A DNA stretch of 64,000 nucleotides from Erysipelotrichaceae bacterium (GTDB lineage: Bacteria > Bacillota_I > Bacilli_A > Erysipelotrichales > Erysipelotrichaceae). The DNA lies in contig JAQXQU010000017.1 in NCBI GenBank assembly GCA_029101345.1, positions 1 through 64,000 of the forward strand. The letters run 5' to 3'. Position numbers and translations under genes: made by a program. This document shows positions 38,908 to 49,213 of the stretch, piece after piece. The notes beneath the pieces were generated by a model. It was not told the DNA's origin. It was given only the letters and a program-made list of their open reading frames with translations, and made no database searches. Positions within the stretch are counted from its first letter, which is position 1. Every line of letters starts with the position of its first letter.

Positions 38908-40044
38908 TTATCTAGTATAGCACTTTTTTAAAAGATGCATTTTGATGCATGCATGGTCATTATTCAGCTTTTGGCAATGGATTAAGAAAAGCAGCTCATC
39001 CTGCACCATCCGGATATCCTTTCCACTATAGCCATATTCCATCAGTTCATCACCGCTGATGTTCAGATTCTTCAATGTAACCATAAAAGGCAAGAGCTTG
39101 TGATAACGCTTGGCATAGTTGTGATTGTGATAATGGTTCAGAACTTCCAGCAGTTCCTTTTGATAATGGTCATTGGCTAAAAGGCGGATGAATTCGTAAT
39201 CATCATTGACATTAATTGAAAAAGCTTCCTTAAGGGTTTTGACTAATAGATCTTCGCTTTTGGAAAATTTGTATTCAACTAATGAAGTCTTGTCATCCTT
39301 TAATAGATATGCAAGCTTTTCGTAAGGACCTTGAAGATTGTCAATATCTTCATCAGGTTTTAATAGCGGGATAAAGCAATGGAAAACATCCAGATATTCA
39401 TTAATGGTCTGATAGGTATTATCATATCGAAGAATCTTGAAGAGCTCCTCCTTTTTTCTTTCCATGGAGATATAGGATAGCAGTTCCTTATTGGCAAAAA
39501 GAGCATCCTTTGTCTTTTCTTCGATGGCAAAGCCAAGCTGAACAGAAAAACGGATAGTCCTCAGGATTCTTAATGCATCTTCCTTATAGCGCTCATTGGG
39601 ATCACCAATTGCTCGAAGAATCCGGTTTTTCAGATCCTTTTGGCCATCAAAGAGGTCGATGATCTTGCTGCTTTTATCAAGACATAGGGCATTGATAGTC
39701 AGATCCCTTCTGGATAGATCCTCTTTTAGGTCATCAACAAATTCAATCCTATTGGGGTGACGGTGGTCAAGATAATCTGATTCCTTTCTAAAAGGAGTAA
39801 TCTCAATCACGATGCCATTGATGTTAACAGCAACGCAACCGTGTTTTCTGCCTATATCATAATGAGGATGGTCTTTGAAGATCTTCCTGATTTCATCGGG
39901 GTTGGCATTGGTTGTGATATCATAATCAGAGACTGGACGTTTTAAAAGAAGGTCACGAACTGCTCCTCCAACAAGATAAGCCTGCTTGTTGTGGCTATTT
40001 AGCAGTTCAAGGGCTAGGTATGCTTCAGGGGCAAACTCTTTCAT
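38908..40044 (-). CDS. cca: CCA tRNA nucleotidyltransferase / poly(A) polymerase family
   Basis: AYLVGGAVRDLLLKRPVSDYDITTNANPDEI; RRDLTINALCLD; EDALRILRTIRFSVQLGF; start trimmed from 40149. Confidence 0.94.
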   Translation of the reverse strand: MKEFAPEAYLALELLNSHNKQAYLVGGAVRDLLLKRPVSDYDITTNANPDEIRKIFKDHPHYDIGRKHGCVAVNINGIVIEITPFRKESDYLDHRHPNRIEFVDDLKEDLSRRDLTINALCLDKSSKIIDLFDGQKDLKNRILRAIGDPNERYKEDALRILRTIRFSVQLGFAIEEKTKDALFANKELLSYISMERKKEELFKILRYDNTYQTINEYLDVFHCFIPLLKPDEDIDNLQGPYEKLAYLLKDDKTSLVEYKFSKSEDLLVKTLKEAFSINVNDDYEFIRLLANDHYQKELLEVLNHYHNHNYAKRYHKLLPFMVTLKNLNISGDELMEYGYSGKDIRMVQDELLFLIHCQKLNNDHACIKMHLLKKCYTR

Positions 40045-40065
40045 ATTATGATTATAACAAAGAAA

Positions 40066-40085
40066 AAAGGTCTCAATGAGACCTT
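40066..40085 (-). terminator. Terminator downstream of csp
   Basis: Minus strand AAGGTCTCattGAGACCTTTTTTCTTT. Confidence 0.8.
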
Positions 40086-40093
40086 GCATGAGC

Positions 40094-40291
40094 TTAAAGC
40101 TTTTCGACTTTGACTGCCTGAGGACCTTTGTCACCGTTGTTGACTTCATATCTTACAGCCTGGCCGTCTTCCAAAGACTTATAGCCATCCTGAATGATTG
40201 AAGAGAAGTGGACAAATACTTCAACACCATCATCACCAGTGATAAAGCCATAGCCTTTAGTGGCATTGAACCACTTTACTTTTCCTGTCAT
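40094..40291 (-). CDS. Cold-shock domain protein
   Basis: [42 protein letters not shown]; start trimmed from 40330. Confidence 0.97.
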   Translation of the reverse strand: MTGKVKWFNATKGYGFITGDDGVEVFVHFSSIIQDGYKSLEDGQAVRYEVNNGDKGPQAVKVEKL

Positions 40292-40383
40292 TGTTTCCTC
40301 CCTAATATTTACTATCAAATCATAAAACATATGAAGGAATTATGCAAATAAATCAAGTACAATCTAATTGAGGTAATACCATT

Positions 40384-41355
40384 ATGCAATATCCCGACTT
40401 TCTAAAGAAAAAAGATACGATTGGCATCTGCGCACCAAGTGCTGGCGTTGGAAAGAAGCTGGTTGAGTATGAGGAATCGTTAAGTGTTCTGAAAAATGCC
40501 GGCTATCAGATCAAGGAAACAGCCAGTGTCAGAATCAATGATGTCAGAAGCAATTCCGCAAGCATCAGAGCAAGGGAATTCCATGAACTATTGGCAGATG
40601 ATGAAGTGTCCTTCATTGGCTTTGCGGCCGGTGGTGACTATATGTATGAAATGCTGGGTGATGTTGACTTTGATATGATTAGAAAACATCCCAAATGGCT
40701 TATGGGGGCTTCTGACCCCACTAATCTTCTCTATCCTGTCACAACTTTGCTTGATATAGCGACCATCTATGGCTACAATGCCGGTGGCTATAGCTTGGAT
40801 GGTGGACGTAGCAATGATGACAATCTCAGAATCATTGCTGGCGATATCATCAAGCAGAAATCATATGGCTTCTATAAGACCTTTCTTGATGAGATTGATG
40901 GCAATGACATCAAGCATCCTGTCAATTGGAAAAGTGATAATGATTTCAAGGCGGAAGGAAGACTTATTGGTGGCTGCTTTGACGTCATATCTACACTGAT
41001 GGGGACACCATTTGATGGAGCCAAGGACTTTATTAGACGTTATCAGGATGATGGAATCATCTGGTATTTTGACAATTATGCAAGAAATTCCTTTGACTTT
41101 TATCTGACATTGCTACAGATGAAATACGCAGGCTATTTTGAACATTGCAGGGCAGTGCTGCTTGGAAGGCATGCCTTTGGAAATGAAGAAAACATGACAT
41201 ATTATGAGGCTATGAAAAGGGTACTTGGTGCGATACCTTTTGCCTATGATCTTGATATTGGCCATACCACTCCGTGCATGACTTTGATCAATGGCTCCTA
41301 TGCCACATTTGAAATAAGTGGCAATAAGGGTTCAATTGTCATGGAACTAAGATAA
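40384..41355 (+). CDS. S66 peptidase (LD-carboxypeptidase/MccF-like)
   Basis: DTIGICAPSAG; FIGFAAGGDYMYEMLGDVDFDMIRKHPKWLMGASDPTNLLYPV; IGGCFDVI; DIGHTTPCMTLINGS. Confidence 0.9.
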   Translation: MQYPDFLKKKDTIGICAPSAGVGKKLVEYEESLSVLKNAGYQIKETASVRINDVRSNSASIRAREFHELLADDEVSFIGFAAGGDYMYEMLGDVDFDMIRKHPKWLMGASDPTNLLYPVTTLLDIATIYGYNAGGYSLDGGRSNDDNLRIIAGDIIKQKSYGFYKTFLDEIDGNDIKHPVNWKSDNDFKAEGRLIGGCFDVISTLMGTPFDGAKDFIRRYQDDGIIWYFDNYARNSFDFYLTLLQMKYAGYFEHCRAVLLGRHAFGNEENMTYYEAMKRVLGAIPFAYDLDIGHTTPCMTLINGSYATFEISGNKGSIVMELR

Positions 41356-41382
41356 AAAGGCAGTCAATGCTGCCTTTTGAAT
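41354..41382 (+). terminator. Rho-independent terminator
   Basis: AAAAGGCAGtcaatgCTGCCTTTTGA. Confidence 0.75.
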
Positions 41383-41537
41383 CAATTGGGGATAGGGCTT
41401 TAAAAGGAAAATCTATAATTAAAAGCTATCCAAAGCAATAAAAGAGTGCCACCAGAATCAGGAACGCCAGTGAGCCTGCTATATTCATATGGCCTGAAAT
41501 AGGCCGTTTTTCAATAGTTTTATATAAGCCGAGGGTG

Positions 41538-42578
41538 CTATTTGGTTCTATTCTCCATCAGCTTGTTGAAATAATCATAGAAGCCAATGATTTCCTTGAC
41601 AGGTGTATTCCAGGATGTGACAAAACGGACAATGGTATGGTTATCATCATAAGCTCCCCAATCAAGGAAGACATAATCCTTGCGCAATTCTTCAATCAAA
41701 GAGTTCTCAAGGATTGGGAAGATCTGGTTAGTGGTGGAATTGCCATAAAGCTTGATGCCATGTTTCCTAAAGACATAAGCAAGGGCATTGGCCATGCGAT
41801 TGGCATGCTTTGCCAGTTTGTAATAAAGTCCATTATTGAAGAATGTGCAGAAGGAAACACCAACAATTCTTCCTTTTGCCAGCATTGAGCATCGCTGCTT
41901 GATATAAAAACGGAAGTTTTCCTTAAGACTGTCGTTGACAATAACCATAGCCTCACCAAGCAAAGCGCCATTCTTGGTGCCACCAATATAGAACATATCA
42001 GCCATCTCTGCGATGTCTTTTAGTGTAAGGTCATTGTTGTTGGCGGTAAGAGCACAACCAAGACGTGCACCATCAAGATAGAGCATCAAACCATATTCAT
42101 CACAGATTTCTCTGATGGCTTTCAATTCAGCTTTGGTATAGATAGTGCCAATTTCAGTCGAATCAGAGACAAAGACCATCGCTGGTTTGACCATATGTTC
42201 ATCGGTATGGGCATCACAGATTCTTCTGATATCCTCTGGTCTTAGCTTGCCATCATCATTGGGAGCTGTCAGAATCTTGTGACCTGTTGCTTCAACGGCA
42301 CCGGTTTCATGGGTGTTGATATGGCCGGTATCTGCTGAAATCACAGCTTCATAAGGCTTGAGAATTGCACTGATGGCAAGAACATTGCAAGGCGTTCCAC
42401 CAGTGATGAAATGGACATCAGCCTGAGGCTGGCCTATTTCCTCTCTGATCATTTCCTCGGCTTTGAGGCAATATTCATCAAGTCCATAGCCTGCTGATTG
42501 CTGGAAGTTGACTTTGATAAGTTCCTCCATTATTTGAAGGCATGCGCCTTCCGAGTAGTCATTTGCAAAACTGTACAT
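41538..42578 (-). CDS. Low-specificity L-threonine aldolase / beta-eliminating lyase family
   Basis: FITGGTPCNVLAISAIL; HINTHETGAVEATGHKIL; LYLDGARLGCAL; FYIGGTKNGALLGEAMV. Confidence 0.94.
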   Translation of the reverse strand: MYSFANDYSEGACLQIMEELIKVNFQQSAGYGLDEYCLKAEEMIREEIGQPQADVHFITGGTPCNVLAISAILKPYEAVISADTGHINTHETGAVEATGHKILTAPNDDGKLRPEDIRRICDAHTDEHMVKPAMVFVSDSTEIGTIYTKAELKAIREICDEYGLMLYLDGARLGCALTANNNDLTLKDIAEMADMFYIGGTKNGALLGEAMVIVNDSLKENFRFYIKQRCSMLAKGRIVGVSFCTFFNNGLYYKLAKHANRMANALAYVFRKHGIKLYGNSTTNQIFPILENSLIEELRKDYVFLDWGAYDDNHTIVRFVTSWNTPVKEIIGFYDYFNKLMENRTK

Positions 42579-42790
42579 GGTATCTGCTCCTTAAGCTTTT
42601 TATCTTACTAGATAAGTATAATTAGCATTACTAGCCATTGTCAAAGAAAGCCATCACCTTAAGAATTGATTAATCTTTTAATGCAAGATTGATTGTATCT
42701 GCGATAATAATCGGCTTTCCTGATTTTTAATCCGCTTTTTGGCCATGCATCACATCTTTATATAAAAAGTCTTTTTGCTATAATCAAGTT

Positions 42791-44038
42791 ATGAACAAAA
42801 AAAGACGAATTAGACCACTTAGGCTGGCGATGCTCATAGCCTTGGTGGTTGTATTTTTCATAAGCATCTTCTTCTCTATCAAACTGCTGATTTCCTTTGT
42901 TACAGATGGTGGAATCCAATCGGTCAACAGTGATGCTGGCAAGTATCGCTATGGAAAATGCGTGGTCTTTTATCCTAAGGGGGAATTGGGAAAGGAATAT
43001 GCCAAGACTTTATGTACTAGCAAGGATGAAAGGGTAATTGACTACGAGGATGAATCATTTGGGGATTTCCATCACATCATCTATGAGGATCTTGATTACT
43101 ATACAAGCAATGACTACAAGGAAGCAAAGCTAAGCGGCATCAAGAATGAAAGGGCGATTGTCTCTTCCTATCTGCGCTATTGCATGAAGAAGGACAATAT
43201 TGATATTGCCTATACCTCTGACTTCCTATTAAAGACCAGTCCAGAAAACATTGACCTTAGTGAAGTCAGCTATGAATTGCTTTCAAAAGATGAGATTGGC
43301 GCTTATTTCAAGCAATATGACTATCAGGCAAGGATCCCTTCTGTTTATCTGCAAGGGCATTTCAACGAGGATCTTGGAGTAGAAGCCAAAGAACTTGAAA
43401 GGATACGCTACATCAATCCTGAACGCCCAATGCTGGCTTTGACTTTTGATGATGGTCCAAATGTCAATAAGAGCAATGGCGCAAGCAGTTTGGAAATAGT
43501 CAATACGCTTAGCGCTTACGATGCCAATGCGACCTTCTTTGTCCTGGGAAGCCGATTAAGCCAGGAATGTGTTGATTTCATCGGCACATCAATAGCTAAT
43601 GGCAATGAGATTGGTTCACATACCTATTCCCATTCATATCTTACAAAGCAGAATGCTTCAGATATTGTGGATGAGATTACCTGGCCAAATAAGCGCATCA
43701 ATGAGTCATTTGACTATGATATGAAATACTATCGTCCACCATATGGAGCTATCAATAGTGATGTCAAGGCCAATCAGCCATATCCGGCAATTCTATGGAA
43801 TGTCGATTCTGAAGACTGGAAGTCAAGAAATGCCAATACTGTAAAAGAAAAAGTCATGGCAGAAGTTGACAACTATGATGTTGTGCTTTTCCATGACATC
43901 TATTCATCGACTGCCGAAGCAATCAGGGATCTCGTTCCAATGCTCATTGATGAAGGCTATCAGCTTGTGACCATATCGGAAATGCTTGAGGCTTTGGATA
44001 TTGATCCATCATCAATCAGTGCTTTCTATGGCAAATAG
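42791..44038 (+). CDS. Polysaccharide deacetylase
   Basis: N-terminal TM; LALTFDDGPN; GNEIGSHTYSHSYL; YYRPPYGAIN; VVLFHDIYSSTAEAI. Confidence 0.95.
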   Translation: MNKKRRIRPLRLAMLIALVVVFFISIFFSIKLLISFVTDGGIQSVNSDAGKYRYGKCVVFYPKGELGKEYAKTLCTSKDERVIDYEDESFGDFHHIIYEDLDYYTSNDYKEAKLSGIKNERAIVSSYLRYCMKKDNIDIAYTSDFLLKTSPENIDLSEVSYELLSKDEIGAYFKQYDYQARIPSVYLQGHFNEDLGVEAKELERIRYINPERPMLALTFDDGPNVNKSNGASSLEIVNTLSAYDANATFFVLGSRLSQECVDFIGTSIANGNEIGSHTYSHSYLTKQNASDIVDEITWPNKRINESFDYDMKYYRPPYGAINSDVKANQPYPAILWNVDSEDWKSRNANTVKEKVMAEVDNYDVVLFHDIYSSTAEAIRDLVPMLIDEGYQLVTISEMLEALDIDPSSISAFYGK

Positions 44039-44949
44039 GATTCAATGATTTCCTTTAGATAAGCAAGATACTTGTCAGCCATCTCCTGGGGGTGGCTGAT
44101 TTTTATTTTATTGCCATAGGTTGCCAATTTGCCCATAAGAGCCTCATTGAAGCTGGCTTTGATTGAAGCTCCATCCTTGGTAAAGACTATATTTGGGAAA
44201 TCATCTTCCAGGCGACGGTGAAGGATTTCATCATCGGCAAAGACCAATCTGATAGTGGTAGCCTTTTTGGAATAGAAGGAGTTGGTTGAAGCACTGATGT
44301 TACTGATGATTTCGCTTTTGGGAATGCATATTTCATCGTGGGCTTCGCCTATCTTCAATTCCAGAATATTTTCAAGGCGGAAGTGGTAGATGCGATTGCT
44401 TGATGGGTAATGGTAATAGAGGTAGTAGAAGTCGTTGGAACGATGAAGGTAGATTGGGAAGATTTCCTCCTTTTTCTTCTTACGGGTGATAATCAGGGAA
44501 AGATTCTGCCTGATGGCATAGAGCATATCCTCAAGATGGCCAAGGAAATTAAGATCACGATGCTTGATTGGATAGTCAATGGCTTTGAGAAACTTTTCAT
44601 CATCCTCGGAAAGAAGATGGTAGATTTTTCCACAAATGGCATTGAGCTGCTTATAATCAATATTCTTCAGACTTTCAAGGGAGTCGATGATTACCTTGGC
44701 TTCCGATAAGGAAAAAGGTGCTTCCTGCAGGAAATAGGTCTTATTTGCATATTCTATATCCAGACCGTATTCGCTTAGGGCTCTGATATCCTCATATAAA
44801 GTCTTGCGATTGACAGACTCAAAGCCAGCGTTTTGCAAAAGAGCAATGATTTCATTGATGGACAAGCGCTTATCAAAACTGCTTTTTCTGATGAAAATGC
44901 CAATAAGCGCCAGGATGCGCAAACGGTTGTTGTCTTTCTTTTCTTTCAT
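44026..44949 (-). CDS. WYL-domain transcriptional regulator
   Basis: N-terminal HTH (SINEIIALLQNAGFESVNRKTLYEDIRALSEYGLDIEY) and WYL-like middle (DFYYLYYHYPSSNRIYHFRLENIL). Confidence 0.9.
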   Translation of the reverse strand: MKEKKDNNRLRILALIGIFIRKSSFDKRLSINEIIALLQNAGFESVNRKTLYEDIRALSEYGLDIEYANKTYFLQEAPFSLSEAKVIIDSLESLKNIDYKQLNAICGKIYHLLSEDDEKFLKAIDYPIKHRDLNFLGHLEDMLYAIRQNLSLIITRKKKKEEIFPIYLHRSNDFYYLYYHYPSSNRIYHFRLENILELKIGEAHDEICIPKSEIISNISASTNSFYSKKATTIRLVFADDEILHRRLEDDFPNIVFTKDGASIKASFNEALMGKLATYGNKIKISHPQEMADKYLAYLKEIIESYLP

Positions 44950-45032
44950 GACATTATTATAACAAGTGGGTAAAAATTTGGACAGTTTATTCTTGATCTA
45001 GCAATAACATAGAGGTGTAAGAGGTGAAAGGT

Positions 45033-45542
45033 ATGAACAAAATGACAAGAAACAATCTCTGGGCAGCAGCTATTGCCTGGATTCTATTCCTCAATGGTTA
45101 TGGAATTCTTTCCATCATCTGCTTGGCAATTATGGATTATGCCCTGCTAAATCGGTCAGATGTCAGATTTATAAGGCTTCTTTCATGCTTTTTGATTTGC
45201 TTTGCAAGTCTGGCCATTGCACTTCATTTTTCTTCCATCAGCTATTATTTTCCAGCAATCAGCTATTTCCTAATTGCTATCAGCATGCATATTGCTTTTC
45301 TTTATGAATATCTTGATAAGGAAAAGGAAGAAGGCTTGTTCAAAGCCAGCATAATGGCGATGGCTGTTGGTGCTTTCTTCTTCATCATTGCCATCTTTTT
45401 GCCCGATAGCTGGTATGATATCTTCACTAAAACCAATCTTTACTTGCTGGTTGGCATTGTCTTTATGCCATATGCTCTTTCAATGGCCATCAAATGTTTT
45501 ATTGTTGAATGCAAACAGCAAAAGGCGATTGCCAGCATTTGA
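45033..45542 (+). CDS. Multi-TM membrane protein, unknown function
   Basis: Several hydrophobic helices; start trimmed to the ATG after GAGGTG. Confidence 0.7.
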   Translation: MNKMTRNNLWAAAIAWILFLNGYGILSIICLAIMDYALLNRSDVRFIRLLSCFLICFASLAIALHFSSISYYFPAISYFLIAISMHIAFLYEYLDKEKEEGLFKASIMAMAVGAFFFIIAIFLPDSWYDIFTKTNLYLLVGIVFMPYALSMAIKCFIVECKQQKAIASI

Positions 45543-45559
45543 AAAGGAGCATTTAGCTC

Positions 45560-46597
45560 CTAGAAATTCTCAATTTCTTCCTTCAGGGTTTCAAAGACGA
45601 GATCCTGAGGGATGGTTCTGATAATGACGCCTTTTTTAAAGAGGATGGCTGAATCTTTGCCACCAGCTACACCGATGTCAGCTCTGGCTGCTTCTTGTGG
45701 CCCATTGACCGGGCAGCCCATGATGGCAACGGTGATATCCTTGTTGACAGTTTCCAAATATGCTGTCATCTTCTCAACGATTGGCAGCATGTCATATTGG
45801 ATACGGCCACAGGTTGGGCAGCTGACAAGATTTGGCACGTCCATCTTAAGGCCACAAGCCCTTAATAGCTTCTTGGCAACTTTGATTTCTTCGACTGGAT
45901 CATCAGAGACGGAAATGCGAATGGTATCACCAATGCCATCCAGCAAAAGATTGCCTAACGCTAATGAAGATTTGATGGCACTATCCAGCAAGCCACCGGC
46001 CTCTGTTACCCCCAGATGCAATGGGTATGGGAAAGTTTCGGCTGCCAGACGATAGGCTTTGATGGTTTCAAGCGGATCTGAAGACTTGAAGGATAAGCAG
46101 ATATTGTGATAGTCCAACTCCTCAAGGATGCGGAGATGGTCCTTGGCCGAAGCAATCATTGCCTCTTCACTATGCTTGTATTTGCGGTTCAATGATCCAC
46201 CATTGATACCAATGCGGATTGGAATATTCCTTATGCGGCAGGCTTCAACAACTTCCTTGATTTTGTCTTCATTTTCAATATTGCCAGGATTAAGCCTGAT
46301 CTTATCGGTTCCATTTGCGATGGCTGCAAGGGCAAAATCGGGATTGAAATGAATGTCGGAGACAAGTGGAATGGAGATCCTTTTTTTGATATTCCCGATA
46401 GCCAAGGCATCTTCCATGCTGAGGATGGCAACTCTAACTGCTTCACATCCCGCCATTTCCAGCTGCTTGATCTGTTTGACAGTAGCTTCGACATCATGGG
46501 TTTTGGTATTGGTCATCGATTGGATGATGACGCGATTCTGACCACCGATTTGCAGATTTCCAATCTGCAAGGGTCTTGTTTGTGTACGTTTGATCAT
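45560..46597 (-). CDS. ispG: 4-hydroxy-3-methylbut-2-en-1-yl diphosphate synthase
   Basis: RTQTRPLQIGNLQIGGQNRVIIQSMTNTKTHDVEATVKQIKQLEMAGCEAVRVA; SCPTCGRIQYD; GCPVNGPQEAARADIGVAGG. Confidence 0.98.
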   Translation of the reverse strand: MIKRTQTRPLQIGNLQIGGQNRVIIQSMTNTKTHDVEATVKQIKQLEMAGCEAVRVAILSMEDALAIGNIKKRISIPLVSDIHFNPDFALAAIANGTDKIRLNPGNIENEDKIKEVVEACRIRNIPIRIGINGGSLNRKYKHSEEAMIASAKDHLRILEELDYHNICLSFKSSDPLETIKAYRLAAETFPYPLHLGVTEAGGLLDSAIKSSLALGNLLLDGIGDTIRISVSDDPVEEIKVAKKLLRACGLKMDVPNLVSCPTCGRIQYDMLPIVEKMTAYLETVNKDITVAIMGCPVNGPQEAARADIGVAGGKDSAILFKKGVIIRTIPQDLVFETLKEEIENF

Positions 46598-46687
46598 ATT
46601 TTAATTATAGCCTCTTGGGATAATCACTAATAAGGCTTTTTGCAGAATTGATAGAAAAAGCCAATGCTGGCGTTATAAAATGAATGT

Positions 46688-47998
46688 ATGAAATTGACAA
46701 TAAAGAAATATGGCATTAATGGCGAAGGCATCGCCTATGACCGAAAAATCCCTGTTTTTATCAAAGGGGCATTGAAGAATGAAGAAGTTGAAGCCAGACT
46801 GCTCAAATCCTTTGGATCTTATCGGACAGCAGCTTTAGGCAGAATCTATGAAGCATCCCCTGAGCGCAAGAATATCGACTGTCCTTATTTTGATAGATGT
46901 GGTGCATGCTCCCTGATGCATGCGACTTATCAGGAACAGCTGGCCATCAAGGCAGAAATACTGGAAGAATCACTGAGGAAATATGCAGATATTCATCTTC
47001 CTTTTGAAATCATTGAAAACGATGTTCCTGTGGGGTATCGCAATCTTTTGAAGATGCCGGTCGGCGATGAACATGGAAAGCTGGTCTGCGGCTTTTATCC
47101 CGAAGGATCCAATCGTTTTGCGACTGTTCCCCATTGTCTGATTCATGAGCCCTTATTGGAAAAGAAGAAGAATGAAGTCCTGAAGGTCTTGAACAGCCAC
47201 CATCTTCGGCCTTATGACCGTCATAGCAAAAAGGGAATCCGCTATCTGGTGATGCGGACAATAGGCGGTAATATTTCCCTATGTCTTGTGACTGGCGAAG
47301 GCAAGGTCTCAGAGAGTCTGATTCAGGACTTGAAGAAGATTGAAGGCATTACTTCCGCCTACCAGTCTGTCAATACCACAAGAGGCAAGGAAGTCTTTGG
47401 TCGACTCTTCTATCATCTGTATGGTGGAAAATATCTGACATTCAAATATGATGGCTTAAAGCTGGCATTAAGCACAAGGGCTTTCTATCAGCTTAATACC
47501 AAGCAGGCTGAAAAGCTCTATGCCTTGGTTGAAGAAAAGATGGGAGAAAACAACAATCTGGTTGTAGAAGCCTATGCTGGAATTGGTGTCATGTCAATGC
47601 TGGCTGCTCGAAGGAGCAAGAAGGTCATTGGTGTTGAGATTGTCCGGGAAGCTGTCTATGATGCAACAAGAAGTGCTAAGGTCAACAGGCTTGATAATGT
47701 GGAATTTGTCTGTGATGATAGCGGAAGCTATTTGAATGACAATTTGAAAAAAAGAACAATTGACCTGCTGATTGTTGATCCGCCTAGAAGCGGCCTGGAT
47801 GAAAAGATGATTGATGCCATTATGTCCAGCAACATCAAACGTATCATATATGTTTCCTGCTCACCTTCATCATTAAGCCAGAATCTCTCAGATCTGCAGG
47901 CAAAATATGAGGTTGAAAGCATTGATGCAGTGGATATCTTTACAAATACTGCTCATTTGGAAACTGTTGCAGTTCTAACAAGGAAATCATGCAGATGA
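46688..47998 (+). CDS. 23S rRNA (uracil-5-)-methyltransferase RlmD/RlmCD-like
   Basis: TRAM-like N-terminus; CPYFDRCGACSLMHATYQEQL; VEAYAGIGVMSMLAA; LLIVDPPRSGLD; YVSCSPSSLSQNL. Confidence 0.95.
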   Translation: MKLTIKKYGINGEGIAYDRKIPVFIKGALKNEEVEARLLKSFGSYRTAALGRIYEASPERKNIDCPYFDRCGACSLMHATYQEQLAIKAEILEESLRKYADIHLPFEIIENDVPVGYRNLLKMPVGDEHGKLVCGFYPEGSNRFATVPHCLIHEPLLEKKKNEVLKVLNSHHLRPYDRHSKKGIRYLVMRTIGGNISLCLVTGEGKVSESLIQDLKKIEGITSAYQSVNTTRGKEVFGRLFYHLYGGKYLTFKYDGLKLALSTRAFYQLNTKQAEKLYALVEEKMGENNNLVVEAYAGIGVMSMLAARRSKKVIGVEIVREAVYDATRSAKVNRLDNVEFVCDDSGSYLNDNLKKRTIDLLIVDPPRSGLDEKMIDAIMSSNIKRIIYVSCSPSSLSQNLSDLQAKYEVESIDAVDIFTNTAHLETVAVLTRKSCR

Positions 47999-48019
47999 TC
48001 AAGTAATATAGGAGTATTT

Positions 48020-49180
48020 GTGCAAATCAAAAGAATCAAGCTATTGCTGGTAACATTTCTATTCTGGTTTTCCCATGCGATCGGCGGTCCTTATCAGACT
48101 GTCTATTTGAAATCGCTTGGGGTAGCCATGTCATTTATTGGTTCTATAGTAGGTGCTACTGGATTAACCCAGATGATTTTAAGAATTCCTCTTGGCCTGA
48201 TGGCTGATCGTAAAGCTCGCCATAAGGTTTTCATCTGTTTAAGCACGATCCTTTGTGCTACTGGTTCAATCATGCGTTTTGCGCTTCCGTCTGGTCCTGC
48301 CTTCTATCTTTCAAATCTCATTGGTGGAACAGGTGCAGCCATGTGGATTTCCTATACTGTTCTTTTTGGCAAATACTATGAGCCATCTGATATGGGCAAG
48401 GCCATGTCGACAATCATGGTTGCTGACACGGCTGGCATATTGAGTGCATCAATAGCTGGTTCAATCATTTCACAGATCAAGGGTATCCCATATATCTATC
48501 TATGCGCTGCTGTTGCTTCGATATTGGGCTTTATCATCGCGTTGACAATTGAAGAAGAAAAAGATGAGAAACAAGCTGTTTTGCCGATTTCTTCACTACT
48601 ACAAGCACTAAAGGACAGGAGGCTTCTGATCTATGCAATCTTAGCAGCCATTATCATGGGTGTTCACACTTCGATCACTTCCTTTGTATCGCAAGTCAGT
48701 TCAGGCCTTGGCGCTTCCAATTTTGAAATAGGCATCTATTCAATGGCATATACTGGTTCGGCAATCTTTGGTTCACGGCTGGCTGGCACGGCATTTATCA
48801 AGAAGCTTGGTGAAAAGAAAACCCTGGGCTATGCCTTTGCCATCTATGGTCTTTATGCACTGTTGGTCCCAAGAGTCCCGATGTTGTCACTTCTATTTGT
48901 CTTGCAGATAATAGGTGGCTTATCGGAGTCTTGCCTCTATGCAGCCTTGATGGGTGGGGCCACCTTGAATGTTGATCCGCAAAAGAAATCAACTGCCATG
49001 GGTTTCTTCCAAGGAATCTATGGCATTGGCATGACCTTTGTCCCATCCTTAAATGGCATGTTGGTTGAAAGATATGGCTTGACTGGTGGGTTTGGTGGCA
49101 TGGCAGCTCTTTGCTTTGCTGGCTTATTGATTGCTGTATCAATCAATTATGCAAATCTGAATAGGCAGGAAGCCAATTAG
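48020..49180 (+). CDS. Major facilitator superfamily transporter
   Basis: GTG start; multi-TM; RIPLGLMADRKARHKVF MFS loop motif. Confidence 0.92.
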   Translation: MQIKRIKLLLVTFLFWFSHAIGGPYQTVYLKSLGVAMSFIGSIVGATGLTQMILRIPLGLMADRKARHKVFICLSTILCATGSIMRFALPSGPAFYLSNLIGGTGAAMWISYTVLFGKYYEPSDMGKAMSTIMVADTAGILSASIAGSIISQIKGIPYIYLCAAVASILGFIIALTIEEEKDEKQAVLPISSLLQALKDRRLLIYAILAAIIMGVHTSITSFVSQVSSGLGASNFEIGIYSMAYTGSAIFGSRLAGTAFIKKLGEKKTLGYAFAIYGLYALLVPRVPMLSLLFVLQIIGGLSESCLYAALMGGATLNVDPQKKSTAMGFFQGIYGIGMTFVPSLNGMLVERYGLTGGFGGMAALCFAGLLIAVSINYANLNRQEAN

Positions 49181-49213
49181 CTTGCATTCTGCTGATTAAT
49201 TATAATAAACATA

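Noticed and set aside
41426-41488. 20-aa hydrophobic minus-strand frame MNIAGSLAFLILVALFYCFG with a nearby hairpin
   Set aside because: No convincing ribosome-binding site and too short to support without conservation data.
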